This document shows positions 19,927 to 28,143 of a stretch of 32,715 bases of DNA, one piece after another (positions within the stretch are counted from its first letter, which is position 1; each line of letters opens with the position of its first letter). This DNA comes from Planctomycetota bacterium (GTDB lineage: Bacteria > Planctomycetota > Phycisphaerae > SM23-33 > FEN-1343). The position numbers and the translations under genes were made by a program. The notes under the pieces are model-generated. The model was not told the origin of the DNA. It saw nothing but the letters and a program-made list of their open reading frames with translations, and did not search any database. Location: NCBI GenBank assembly GCA_012514895.1, contig JAAYZK010000311.1, forward strand, positions 1 to 32,715. The letters are read 5' to 3'.

Positions 19927-21705
19927 CTATCGGTAGCGGCCGCTGGGCTGGCCGACGCTCAGGGGGCTTTCGCAGGCGAACCGCTCGCCGGCGGCCACGC
20001 TGAAGCTGACCACCGTGGCGTCCTGCGGCACCAGGAACAGCAGGCCGATGGACGTCACCGACCCGAGGTGCTCGCGATAGAGCTCCAGGGCCCGGATGGC
20101 CTTCTCGTCGGGGTACGCCAGGAACTCCTCGTACTCCCGGGGCTGGGAGCTGTAGTACAGGTACGACTGCTCGACATTGCCTTCCTTCCACCGGACCCAC
20201 GCGCCGGCCATCGGCCGCGTCTCGCCCGTGTCGAACCGGACCTGCGCCTGGACGATGGCCCGCGGGTTCAGCAGCCGCGCGCCCGAGAACGTCGAGTCCA
20301 GTTGCCGCCCTTCCAGCCGGAGGACCCGCATCCCCAGCGGCACGTGCAGGTTCTCCAGCGGGATGTATCGCGCCGCGGTGCCGTGCAGTTCCCTGAGCTT
20401 GTCCACGGGCCCCTGCAGGATGCCGGCCTTCAGGTTGTGGCGCTCCAGTTCGGCCTGGACCATGTTGCCCGACGGCTCGGGCAGCGCCAGCGTGCCGTTG
20501 CCCGTCCGGTCCACCTTGTCGACCTCGTAGGTCGCCTGGATCGGGGAGGAGGCGGTGACGACGGCCCGCTCGGGGAAGAAGACGCTTCGCATGCCCCGCC
20601 CGGTCACTCTCACCTCGCCGAAGACCTTCTTGCGGCCCAGCGCCCTGGCGTCGTCGGGCATCTGGGCGAGTTCCTTGGCCACGACCGGCTCGCGGACCGG
20701 CAGGCGCACCGACCGGCGGAACGCCAGGTGGGACAGGGACGGCTCCTTGCCCTCGGCCGTCGGCACGCGGAACAGCAGGTCCGCCGTCAGCGTCCGGGAG
20801 GCGCCGGTGTGTTCGCGGGTGATCTGCACGTCGCCGATCGGCGCGCTGAGCACCTGCCACTGGCCGGCGTAGACCAGGTACCCGACGGGGAAGAAGCCCT
20901 CGCCGCTGTCGGTCACCAGGCGGAAGTGGGTGCCCCGCAGGCGCCACTTGCTGTCCGTGTCCAGGCACGTGTCGGCCGCCTCGACCCGGACGATGAAGAC
21001 GCGGGACTCCAGGTTGCCCACGCCCGGGTAGGACGGCGCACCGGTGGCGTAGGTCGTTTCCTCGCCCTCGACCATGGGCAGGGCGGTGACGTCGGTGATG
21101 CCCAGCAGCTTGATCCCGTCGGGGGGCGAGTCGGTCCGCGCGCCGGCGTCGCGGTTGCGGACGGCCCACAGTTCCAGGCGGAGGTTGTCGTGGGCGTCGT
21201 CGAAGGGTCTGCCGCCCATCGAGCCGGAACTGAGCGTGCGGACCACGCCGTGCGTGAAGGCCGGGGCGTCGACGACCAGCCCGTTGCCCTCGGCGAGTTC
21301 GGCGGTGTAGGGGTCCCACCCCAGGATCGCCCGGTCGAACGGCAGCATCTGCATCGCGATCACCAGCGTGCCGACCAGCAGCAGCGCCGTCACCAGGCCG
21401 AAGGCGGCCCCGCCGGCGCGGTCGACCCAGACGCCGGGCACGACGTTGCCCGGCAGGTAGTTGTCGACCAGGAACCGCAGCACGAACAGCGGGACCACCA
21501 GCAGCGCCATCAGCATGATCGCCTCGCCGTACGCCGGCTGCGTCTCGTACAGCCCGGCCAGCTTCGCCAGCGGTTCGTAATAGGTGAACGCCAGCAGCGT
21601 GCACACCAGCGTGCACAGGGCCATGATCAGCGCATTGAACAGGCCGTGGATCGCCTGGAAGAAGACGATCGCCGCAATCAGCACGATAATCAGCAGGCTC
21701 AGCAT
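19927..21705 (-). CDS. CvpA-like membrane protein with a large C-terminal soluble domain
   Basis: The 592-residue protein has four N-terminal membrane helices at about 2-22, 24-45, 62-82 and 97-121. Their order and the GLVTALLLVGTLV pattern of the last one resemble the CvpA family (colicin V production protein-like). Canonical CvpA is only about 160-220 residues. Here a further 470 residues, with no membrane helix and many beta-type strands, follow from about 122; I do not recognise this part. It contains regions such as LESRVFIVRVEAADTCLDTD and LLFRVPTAEGKEPSLSHLAF that could be extracytoplasmic. The ATG at 21705 lies 11 nt after the GspE-like gene and has an AAGGTGGAG ribosome-binding site that overlaps the intergenic bases. 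It is the last gene of the hisF-pilT-gspE-like operon, and its 3' end converges on carB. Confidence 0.65.
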   Translation of the reverse strand: MLSLLIIVLIAAIVFFQAIHGLFNALIMALCTLVCTLLAFTYYEPLAKLAGLYETQPAYGEAIMLMALLVVPLFVLRFLVDNYLPGNVVPGVWVDRAGGAAFGLVTALLLVGTLVIAMQMLPFDRAILGWDPYTAELAEGNGLVVDAPAFTHGVVRTLSSGSMGGRPFDDAHDNLRLELWAVRNRDAGARTDSPPDGIKLLGITDVTALPMVEGEETTYATGAPSYPGVGNLESRVFIVRVEAADTCLDTDSKWRLRGTHFRLVTDSGEGFFPVGYLVYAGQWQVLSAPIGDVQITREHTGASRTLTADLLFRVPTAEGKEPSLSHLAFRRSVRLPVREPVVAKELAQMPDDARALGRKKVFGEVRVTGRGMRSVFFPERAVVTASSPIQATYEVDKVDRTGNGTLALPEPSGNMVQAELERHNLKAGILQGPVDKLRELHGTAARYIPLENLHVPLGMRVLRLEGRQLDSTFSGARLLNPRAIVQAQVRFDTGETRPMAGAWVRWKEGNVEQSYLYYSSQPREYEEFLAYPDEKAIRALELYREHLGSVTSIGLLFLVPQDATVVSFSVAAGERFACESPLSVGQPSGRYR

Positions 21706-21716
21706 GGCTCCACCTT

Positions 21717-23351
21717 CTACTTGGTCCGCGTCACGCGGATGACTTCCTCAACGCTCGTGATGCCCTCCATCACCAGGCGCAGGGCCTGTTCCTGGAGGTA
21801 GAGCATCCCGTTCTTGCGGGCGGCGGCCTTGATCTGGGTGAGCCCGGCGCCGGAGGCGATGAGCTTGCGGAGTTCGTCGTCCAGCACCAGCAGCTCAAAG
21901 GCGGCGGTGCGGCCGAAGTAGCCGCTGCCCTGGCAGGTCGGGCAGATGATCGGGCGTCCCTTCTCGTCGGTGAGCTCCTTGGGCGGGCGGTAGAACTTGG
22001 CGGCCCGGTCGGCCGGCAGGTTCGCCTTGCGGAGCAGGTCGGCGTTGGGCTGGTAGGCCTCGCGGCAGTCGGGGCACAGCTTGCGCATCAGCACCTGGCT
22101 GAGCACGCCGGTGAGGGGACGGACGGCGGCGGCGGGGTCGCCGACCGTCTTGACCCAGGTCGCCAGGGCGTAGAAACTGTCCCGCGCCGAGACGCCCACG
22201 ATCACCTTGACGCTCCCGGCCGCCTCCACCAGCCGCCGGGCCGCCTCCGTCGTCGCGGCGCGATCCACCATCAGCACGTCCGGGTCGCGGCGAAGCACGC
22301 CGGCGACCACGCGGTCCTCGTCGGCGTCGTTGGCGTAGGTATTCTGCGTGATGTTCTCCATGTCCGCCTCGGGTGCCGCCTCGACGGTCATGAGGTGCTG
22401 CGTGTAGGCGTCGTGGTCGCGCATCAGCGAGTACAGCGTGCTGGTCAGCCCGTTGCGGGGTTTGGAGGCCGCCAGGACCAGTCCCTTGGGCTGCCCGGTC
22501 ACCTTCCGGACGGCCTGGAGGACGTCGTCCAGCATGCCCAGTTCGGCCAGGCGGGTGCGGACGGCCTCCTGGAGGACCTTCATCTGCATGCGGGGTCCGC
22601 TGGTCGACCCGGCGGCGACCAGGTCGATGTCCACCTGCTGGCCGGCCAGATCGACGGCGATCTTGCCGGACTGCGGGCGGCGGCGGTCCTCCAGGTCCAT
22701 GCCGGCCAGCTCCTTGAGGTAGTCGATCAACTGGTCGCCCAGCGGGCGTTCCAGCGGATCGGAGGGGACCACCATCCCGTCGATGACGTAGCGCACCTGG
22801 AGTTCCTCGGCCGAGGCGGGGCTCAGGTCCACCTCGCTGGCCCGCCGCCACATGACGTCGTAGAGCAGATCCTGCGTCCGGTTGAAGATCGTCTTCTCCT
22901 CGACCGTGCCGTCCACCGGCAGCACCGCCGGCTGCTTCTGGCTGTCGTAGAGCTTCAGCTTCGCGTCGAGGTTCACCGACCGGTCCCGCTTGCGCTCCAG
23001 GATCGTGGCGAACCACTCGCTGGTCAGCACCCGCGCGCCGGGCACCACCTTGGCGTTGCGCTGCATGACGTACACCGACGCGACGGTCGACAGCAGCACC
23101 ACGTAGATGCCCAGGCCGATCAGGTAGATCGGCACCAGCAGCCACACCAGCAGGCCCGCCACCCCGGCGCCGACGGCGACGGTCAGCCAGATCTCGCGGG
23201 GCATCCGGGTGATGCGGGTGTCCCTGTCGGCCCACCCGCAGGCCCACAGCCACGGGACCAGCAGCAGGCAGAACACCACCAGCTTCACCGGCATGATGTA
23301 GAAGCCCGGATTCGCCGCCGCCACCAGTGTCATCAGCAGGTTCTCTGTCAT
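21717..23351 (-). CDS. Membrane-anchored degenerate GspE/PilB-type ATPase
   Basis: The 544-residue protein has three probable membrane helices (about 20-40, 55-75 and 76-97), followed by a GspE/PilB-like core. The N2 domain is clear (LLYDVMWRRASEVDLSPAS, VRYVIDGMVV). At the Walker A position the sequence is SKPRNGLTSTLY (296-307) instead of GPTGSGKTTTLY, so the lysine is replaced by Leu302. The Walker B region reads DPDVLMVDRAAT rather than DPDVIMIGEIRD, losing the glutamate, and the His box TLHTND reads VGVSARDS. The zinc-binding cysteines are kept (Cys426, Cys429, Cys470, Cys473), as is FGRTAAFELL. It is most likely a non-hydrolysing structural or regulatory paralogue. The ATG at 23351 has a GGAG site and follows pilT by 10 nt. 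An upstream in-frame start at 23381 would overlap pilT. Confidence 0.85.
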   Translation of the reverse strand: MTENLLMTLVAAANPGFYIMPVKLVVFCLLLVPWLWACGWADRDTRITRMPREIWLTVAVGAGVAGLLVWLLVPIYLIGLGIYVVLLSTVASVYVMQRNAKVVPGARVLTSEWFATILERKRDRSVNLDAKLKLYDSQKQPAVLPVDGTVEEKTIFNRTQDLLYDVMWRRASEVDLSPASAEELQVRYVIDGMVVPSDPLERPLGDQLIDYLKELAGMDLEDRRRPQSGKIAVDLAGQQVDIDLVAAGSTSGPRMQMKVLQEAVRTRLAELGMLDDVLQAVRKVTGQPKGLVLAASKPRNGLTSTLYSLMRDHDAYTQHLMTVEAAPEADMENITQNTYANDADEDRVVAGVLRRDPDVLMVDRAATTEAARRLVEAAGSVKVIVGVSARDSFYALATWVKTVGDPAAAVRPLTGVLSQVLMRKLCPDCREAYQPNADLLRKANLPADRAAKFYRPPKELTDEKGRPIICPTCQGSGYFGRTAAFELLVLDDELRKLIASGAGLTQIKAAARKNGMLYLQEQALRLVMEGITSVEEVIRVTRTK

Positions 23352-23361
23352 CGGCGCTCCA

Positions 23362-24531
23362 CTATCGACCCAGAAGCCCACTGCGCTTCGTGTCGATCCC
23401 CTTCATCCGCATCTTCAGTTCATCCGGGTTGGGCGATACCGAATAGGCCAACCGGGGGTCAATCATCTCCGCTTCGATCAGTTCCATCAACGACATATTG
23501 AAGTCTTTCATCCCTTCGTTGACGCTGGCGGCGATCACCTCGCCCAACTGGCTGTCGCGGCCTTCCTCGATGAAGTTGCGGACCGTCGGGTTGCTCAGCA
23601 TGATCTCGTTGGCCGGGACCACGCCGACCTGGGGGTTGATCGAGGTCAGCAGCTTCTGGCAGACGATCGCCTGGAGGTTGTGGGCCAGCGTCTGGCGGGC
23701 CATGTCGCGGCTGGTGACGTCGAACAGGTCGAGGATGCGCGAGATGGTCTGCCCGCTGGTCGACGCGTGCACGGTGCCGAAGACCAGGTGGCCCGTCTCG
23801 GCGGCCTGCAGCGCCGCCTGGAACGTCTCCTGGTCGCGCATTTCGCCGATGAGGATCACGTCGGGGTCCTCGCGCATCAGGTACTTCAGCGCCGAGGGGA
23901 AGTCCGCCACGTCGATGCCGATCTCCCGCTGGTTGATCAGGCACTTCTTGTCGGTGTACATGTACTCGATCGGGTCTTCGACCGTCACGATATGGCAGGC
24001 GCGGTGGTTGTTGATGTACTCCAGCATCGCCGCGATCGTGGTGCTCTTGCCGCTGCCGGTGATGCCGGCCAGCAGCACCAGCCCCTGGTGGTGCATGGCC
24101 ACCTGGGCGAGGATGGGGGGCAGGTTGAGCTGCTCGAAGTTGGGGATGTTCCGCGTCACCCGGCGGGCCGCCAGCGACAGGTCGCCCCGCTGGCGGAAGA
24201 TGTTGACGCGGAACCGGTCGGAGCCCGGCAGGTCGTGGGCCACGTCGATCGCCCCGTGCTCCTCGAGGTAGGCCGCCTGCTTGGCGGTGAGCACCTCGGC
24301 CACCAGCGTCTCGATGTCCTCGCTGCTGAGGGCCGCGCTGGTCGTCGGCCGCAGCTTGCCGCTGAGCCGCAGGTGCGGCGGGGCGCCGGCCTTGAGGTGC
24401 AGGTCCGAGGCGTCGGCCCGGACGGTGGCCTCGAAATACTTGTTCAGGCGCGGGGCCTTCACGCGCCCGTGCTGGTCGTGCTGATCGATCGGTTGCCGTT
24501 CCACGTCCACCAATGCTGGGTCCTCACTCAA
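23362..24531 (-). CDS. pilT: PilT-family twitching/retraction ATPase
   Basis: PilT is the cytosolic hexameric ATPase that powers type IV pilus retraction. The 389-residue protein has every hallmark: [20 protein letters not shown] (41-60), Walker [10 protein letters not shown] (156-164), the Asp-box VTVEDPIEY (182-190), Walker [14 protein letters not shown] (221-233), the His box [10 protein letters not shown] (248-257) and the C-terminal [12 protein letters not shown]. All catalytic residues look intact. No ATG precedes the conserved region. The TTG at 24531 shares bases with the hisF stop codon (TTGA), suggesting translational coupling, but GTG codons at 24510 or 24504 are alternatives. The degenerate ATPase follows 10 nt downstream. 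No pilin or other pilus genes are in the window, so pilus retraction is the family role and is not shown by context. Confidence 0.93.
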   Translation of the reverse strand: MSEDPALVDVERQPIDQHDQHGRVKAPRLNKYFEATVRADASDLHLKAGAPPHLRLSGKLRPTTSAALSSEDIETLVAEVLTAKQAAYLEEHGAIDVAHDLPGSDRFRVNIFRQRGDLSLAARRVTRNIPNFEQLNLPPILAQVAMHHQGLVLLAGITGSGKSTTIAAMLEYINNHRACHIVTVEDPIEYMYTDKKCLINQREIGIDVADFPSALKYLMREDPDVILIGEMRDQETFQAALQAAETGHLVFGTVHASTSGQTISRILDLFDVTSRDMARQTLAHNLQAIVCQKLLTSINPQVGVVPANEIMLSNPTVRNFIEEGRDSQLGEVIAASVNEGMKDFNMSLMELIEAEMIDPRLAYSVSPNPDELKMRMKGIDTKRSGLLGR

Positions 24532-25301
24532 GCTACGGACCTTACCGCCACGCCCCGCCGGGCCAGGTACTGCTTGACCTGGCCGACCGTGAAGGTGCCG
24601 TAATGAAAAATACTGGCCGCCAGCGCCGCGTCGGCGCCTCCGTCGGTCAGGGCTCTGTACAGATGCTCCGGCTCGCCCGCCCCGCCGGAGGCCACCACGG
24701 GAATGGTGACGGCGTCGGCGACGGCGCGGGTGATCTCGATGTCGTAGCCCCCCTTCGTGCCGTCGGCGTCCATCACCGTCAGCACGATCTCCCCCGCGCC
24801 CAGCGCCTCCACCCGGCGGGCCCAGTCCACGACCTCCAGCCCCGTCGCGAGGCGCCCGCCGTGAATGTGCACTTCCCAGACCTCCCGCCCGCGGCGCCTC
24901 ACCCGCCGGGGGTCCATGTTCACCACCGTAGCGCAGCGCCCCAGCCGCCGGGCGATCTGCGTCACCAGCTCGGGGGTCTTGACGGCCGAGCTGTTGATCG
25001 ACACCTTCTCGGCCCCCGCCTGCACCAGCGCCGTCGCGTCCTCCAGCGTGCGGATGCCCCCGCCGACGGTGAAGGGCATGAAGATCTCCTCCGCGACGCG
25101 CCGGACCACGTCGAGCATGATGGCGCGGCCTTCATGGCTGGCGGTGATGTCGAGGAAAACCAGTTCGTCGGCGCCCTGCTGTTCATAGGCCCGGGCCACC
25201 TCGACGGGATCGCCGGCGTCCCGGAGGTTGACGAAGTTCTCGCCCTTCACCACACGGCCCAACTTCACGTCCAGGCAAGGGATGATCCGTTTGGCAAGCA
25301 T
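24528..25301 (-). CDS. hisF: Imidazole glycerol phosphate synthase cyclase subunit HisF
   Basis: HisF, with the glutaminase HisH, converts PRFAR and ammonia to imidazole glycerol phosphate and AICAR in histidine synthesis. The 257-residue (beta/alpha)8 protein has the catalytic Asp11 in IIPCLDV and Asp130 in VVNMD. It also has the phosphate-binding loops [12 protein letters not shown] (77-88) and [13 protein letters not shown], plus [13 protein letters not shown] and KVSINSSAV. The length is standard. The segment after Asp130 ([10 protein letters not shown]) is more basic than in the common AIDAK form. The start ATG at 25301 has AGGA 7 nt upstream and its own promoter at 25328-25355. No other his gene is nearby; it heads an operon with pilT, whose start overlaps its stop codon. 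Confidence 0.96.
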   Translation of the reverse strand: MLAKRIIPCLDVKLGRVVKGENFVNLRDAGDPVEVARAYEQQGADELVFLDITASHEGRAIMLDVVRRVAEEIFMPFTVGGGIRTLEDATALVQAGAEKVSINSSAVKTPELVTQIARRLGRCATVVNMDPRRVRRRGREVWEVHIHGGRLATGLEVVDWARRVEALGAGEIVLTVMDADGTKGGYDIEITRAVADAVTIPVVASGGAGEPEHLYRALTDGGADAALAASIFHYGTFTVGQVKQYLARRGVAVRSVA

Positions 25302-25327
25302 TCGTGGTCCTGCAGGCTAGGCCCCCC

Positions 25328-25355
25328 ATTCTACCGGCCCGACGGCTGCGGACAA
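25328..25355 (-). promoter_or_regulatory. Sigma70-type promoter of the hisF-pilT operon
   Basis: On the minus strand TTGTCC (25355-25350) and TAGAAT (25333-25328) are 16 bp apart. The hisF ATG lies 26 nt downstream of the -10 box, leaving room for its AGGA ribosome-binding site. Confidence 0.55.
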
Positions 25356-25368
25356 GGGGAATTCACCG

Positions 25369-26826
25369 TCATTCCCCGGCCGCACCCACCTCGGCGGCGG
25401 TGATCGTAAACCGCCCGAGGCTCTGGGTCATGCCGATGAAGTCCAGCGGATCGCCGTTGCCCGCCGCCAGGGCGATGCGGGCCGCGTCGGCGCCGATCGC
25501 GGCGTCCAGGCCGACCCACCGCCCGCCGATGTACGCCTGGTTCCAGGCGTGGCCGATGAAGCAGTGTGTCTGGCCCTCGAAATCATCGGTATACACCACC
25601 CCCATCACCACGCGGCAGGGGATGCCCGCGGCGCGGCACAGGGCCGCCGTCAGGACCGCGTGCTCGGTGCAGTCGCCCTGGCCGCTGGCCAGCGTGGCCA
25701 GGGCCGAAGCGTAAGGAACGCCCAACACTTTGTCAGTAATATGATTACTGACCCACGCCTCGATCGCCTTCGCCGCGGCGCCGGCGTCGGGGATCTTCTC
25801 GGCGATCTGCCGGGCCTGGGCGGCCATCCGCGGGTGGTCGCTCTGAACGTGCTCGCCGGCGCCGAGCATCGCCCGCACCGCCGCATCGTCGCCCGTGTAG
25901 GGCCGGAGGGCCCGGGGCGCCTCGGCCAGGGCCACGCGGACGACGACGGTCCCGTCCGGCCGCACCTCGACGGTCTGCTCGCCGGTATCGGGCAGGACCA
26001 GCGCGGCTCCGTCGGCGGGCGTGAGGGTGAACGCCGCCCGCACCGACCGCCGCGCCTCCGGCAGCGGGCGCGGGGAGGGCACCGAGCCGGCGTCGCGCAG
26101 TTCCACGGCGGCGTTCGCCGCGGTCGCGAACGCTTCATCGCATGCCACCAGGCGCAGGGTCCTGCCCAGGACCGACGTGGACGACCGCACGACGGTTCCG
26201 TCGGCGGTCACGTGATCGACCGTCTGAACCGTGCCCGTGGCCGTGCGGATCCTGTTGACGATCTCGGCGGCCCGCACCGTGCGGCCGATCAGCACCGTCG
26301 GGGCCGTCGGGCCGACCGTGACGTCGGCCGTCATGGGCTTGAGCGACTGGGGATCGAAGACCGCCACGCTGTACGCGGCGCCCTCCTTGAATCCTTCGGC
26401 CAGGCACCGCAGGCGGGCGCCTTCCGGCAGCAGCGCGCCGACAGGGAAAGGCAGGGTCCGCTGGCGGGCGCTGCCCTTCTCCTCGACGGTCACGTGCATC
26501 TGCCCGTCGGCGATGGTTCCCCGGCGCACCGTGCGGCCGAGCGGCCCGGCCTCCATGATCGAGACGAATTCGACCGGCTCGCCCCCGGACGTCTCGACGT
26601 AGCGGTTCTCCATCCGCAGCGCCACCATGATCCCGTACACGTTGAAGGTCATCTCCATCGTCACGTCGTGAATCACCCGGCCGCCGTCGACGCGCCGGGC
26701 GGTGCGCTGGTGGCCCACCTTGGCGTTGTCCATGAACACGGCCATGTACTGCACGGCCGGCTCGCCGCCGGCCCGCACCGCCGTCGCCGTCACCAGGACC
26801 AGGGCTGCCATGGCCAGTCGTCGCAT
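25369..26826 (-). CDS. Exported transglutaminase-like (cysteine protease fold) protein
   Basis: The 485-residue protein has an N-terminal signal peptide (about 1-19, MRRLAMAALVLVTATAVRAG). A beta-rich region follows, and a bacterial transglutaminase-like domain lies in the C-terminal third. The catalytic triad is visible: Cys386 in SGQGDCTEHA, His426 in FIGHAWNQAY and Asp441 in WVGLDAA. The Trp-rich strand and the GIPCRVVMGVVY helix-strand are also typical. Such proteins are usually proteases or peptide-modifying enzymes; the substrate is unknown. The product probably acts in the periplasm or outside the cell. AAAGGAG lies 6 nt before the ATG at 26826. A weak TTTATG-17-TAGGAT promoter may lie just upstream. 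It is separated from hisF by 67 bp that contain the hisF promoter. Confidence 0.87.
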   Translation of the reverse strand: MRRLAMAALVLVTATAVRAGGEPAVQYMAVFMDNAKVGHQRTARRVDGGRVIHDVTMEMTFNVYGIMVALRMENRYVETSGGEPVEFVSIMEAGPLGRTVRRGTIADGQMHVTVEEKGSARQRTLPFPVGALLPEGARLRCLAEGFKEGAAYSVAVFDPQSLKPMTADVTVGPTAPTVLIGRTVRAAEIVNRIRTATGTVQTVDHVTADGTVVRSSTSVLGRTLRLVACDEAFATAANAAVELRDAGSVPSPRPLPEARRSVRAAFTLTPADGAALVLPDTGEQTVEVRPDGTVVVRVALAEAPRALRPYTGDDAAVRAMLGAGEHVQSDHPRMAAQARQIAEKIPDAGAAAKAIEAWVSNHITDKVLGVPYASALATLASGQGDCTEHAVLTAALCRAAGIPCRVVMGVVYTDDFEGQTHCFIGHAWNQAYIGGRWVGLDAAIGADAARIALAAGNGDPLDFIGMTQSLGRFTITAAEVGAAGE

Positions 26827-26892
26827 GAACGGCTCCTTTCACCGGTTGGATGAACGCGACCATCCTACGGCCGGACCGGCCGCGCATAAAGA

Positions 26893-26910
26893 GGGCCCCC
26901 GCGGGGGCCC
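26893..26910 (-). terminator. Intrinsic terminator after the DUF1571 gene
   Basis: GGGCCCCCGCGGGGGCCC is a perfect 18-nt palindrome. On the minus strand it is followed by TCTTTAT, a short U-rich tail. It lies about 28 nt beyond the stop codon of the DUF1571 gene and would end that transcript before the transglutaminase-like gene. Confidence 0.75.
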
Positions 26911-26938
26911 ATCGGTTTTCCGGCAGCGACGGCGTGGG

Positions 26939-27793
26939 TCACATGCCGTTGGCGTCGGGGGTGAAGTCCTTGGCGGTCAGCCCGGTGTTGAGCTTGACGT
27001 CGCTGAAGACGTACCGGCAGAGCAGGCGGTCCTTGGCGTCCCAGGCTTCGACGCAGACCGGCAGGAGGTTCTCGGTGTCGATGTAAACCCGCGTGCGATA
27101 CGCCGGATAGCCCTTGTCCTCGGGCAGGTGGCGCTCGATCACGAGGGCGGGCTGGTCAGCCACGCCCTGGCGGCCCACGTACGACCACTTCAGATCGCCC
27201 TCCTGGTCGGCCTGGCGGGAGACCTCGATGAGCTGCTGGAGGCTGTTGCGGAAGCCGAACAGCGTGATCGGCCGCAGCGTGCTCTCCATGACCTGGTCGC
27301 AGTCGGGCTTGCGGCGGACGGTGCCGACGATGCTCAGCAGGCCCCTGGGCCGCAGGAGCATGTCGCCGTCATGGGCGCCGGCGACGTAGAGGCACCGGTC
27401 GGCCACGGGCGCGTTCTTCCGCCAGCGCATCGCCACGGAGAACGGGTCGTCCATGAAACGCACGTCGATCTCCTCGGCCTCCCCGAGGCGCCCCTCGATC
27501 CGCTCGCGCTTGGTGAACCGGCAGGTGTAATCCTCGACCGTCCGGTCGTAGTTGGCCAGGCAGCGCTCCAGCAGGCCCATCGGATCGGTCTGCGCCAGCG
27601 TCTCCAGCGCCTCGACGGCCTCGGACGATGCCTGCGGCGCCGGCGGCGGGGTCACCGTCGCGGCGACCAGGCGGCCGCCGCCGGTCGGGCCGCCCGACTC
27701 GGCGCACTGAACGCAGAACAGCGCCACCAGCCCCAGCCCGACGGCCAGGCGAATCCACAGGTTCGACGAACGCCTCTGCTCGTGACGCTGCAT
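26939..27793 (-). CDS. DUF1571-family exported protein
   Basis: The 284-residue protein has an N-terminal membrane-targeting segment (about 12-30, LWIRLAVGLGLVALFCVQC). A linker rich in Pro, Ala and Gly follows, then a DUF1571 domain at about 75-284. Diagnostic stretches are NYDRTVEDYTCRFTKRERIEGRLG, EIDVRFMDDPFSVAMRW, and near the end AYRTRVYIDTENLLPV and YVFSDVKLNTGLTAKDF. This family, related in fold to LolA/LolB-like outer-membrane lipoprotein carriers, is common in planctomycetes and has no established biochemical role. Tandem ATGs occur at 27796 and 27793. I chose the second because the AGGAG site is 5 nt from it and only 2 nt from the first. The Cys at the end of the hydrophobic segment does not make a convincing lipobox. 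Confidence 0.85.
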   Translation of the reverse strand: MQRHEQRRSSNLWIRLAVGLGLVALFCVQCAESGGPTGGGRLVAATVTPPPAPQASSEAVEALETLAQTDPMGLLERCLANYDRTVEDYTCRFTKRERIEGRLGEAEEIDVRFMDDPFSVAMRWRKNAPVADRCLYVAGAHDGDMLLRPRGLLSIVGTVRRKPDCDQVMESTLRPITLFGFRNSLQQLIEVSRQADQEGDLKWSYVGRQGVADQPALVIERHLPEDKGYPAYRTRVYIDTENLLPVCVEAWDAKDRLLCRYVFSDVKLNTGLTAKDFTPDANGM

Positions 27794-27796
27794 CAT

Positions 27797-28143
27797 CACT
27801 CCTGTATTCCAGACACGGAAAGCCGTCCCCTGTGACGAATTACGCATCGTCACCGCCAGGTCGTTTTCTTTAATCCGCCTTACGTCGGTGCTGACGGGCC
27901 GCGACAGCCGCCGAGCACGCCGCCGAGCACGCCGCCGACCGCAACCCGTTTGAGCGAATTATTCGGGAAGGCCTTCCGTTCAACCAGATGAGCGCTCAGT
28001 ATACCATAGTCGGGGCGGCCGGCAGGGGCGGATTCGGCGGCGCATGCGGAAAAATCCTACTGGTTTCCTGTAATAATTCCCCAAGCCGCCCCGCTTGCTC
28101 AAGTTCGCTTGACCGGCCCCGGCCGCCTGCCTACACTGCCCCC
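27797..28143. other. Divergent intergenic region with tandem repeat and palindrome
   Basis: No gene is evident in this stretch of about 350 bp between the DUF1571 gene and the epimerase gene. It holds a 12-bp unit (GCCGCCGAGCAC) repeated 2.7 times at 27907-27938. A perfect 12-bp palindrome, GGAAGGCCTTCC (27966-27977), sits between a possible minus-strand -35 (TTGAAC, 27983-27978) and -10 (TAATTC, 27961-27956) with 16-bp spacing. The region around 27940-28075 is more AT-rich than its surroundings, as expected for promoters. The plus-strand promoter of the epimerase gene is at its right end. Confidence 0.5.
28109..28137 (+). promoter_or_regulatory. Candidate promoter of the epimerase gene, leaderless geometry
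   Basis: TTGACC (28109-28114) and TACACT (28132-28137) are separated by 17 bp. The ATG at 28144 begins 6 nt after the -10 box, so transcription should start at or next to the start codon. No Shine-Dalgarno sequence precedes the ATG; the bases there are GCCCCC. Confidence 0.6.

Noticed and set aside
27907-27938. GCCGCCGAGCAC tandem copies as a CRISPR-like array or iteron origin
   Set aside because: Fewer than three contiguous copies, no spacers and no replication or cas genes nearby; it is a simple short tandem repeat.
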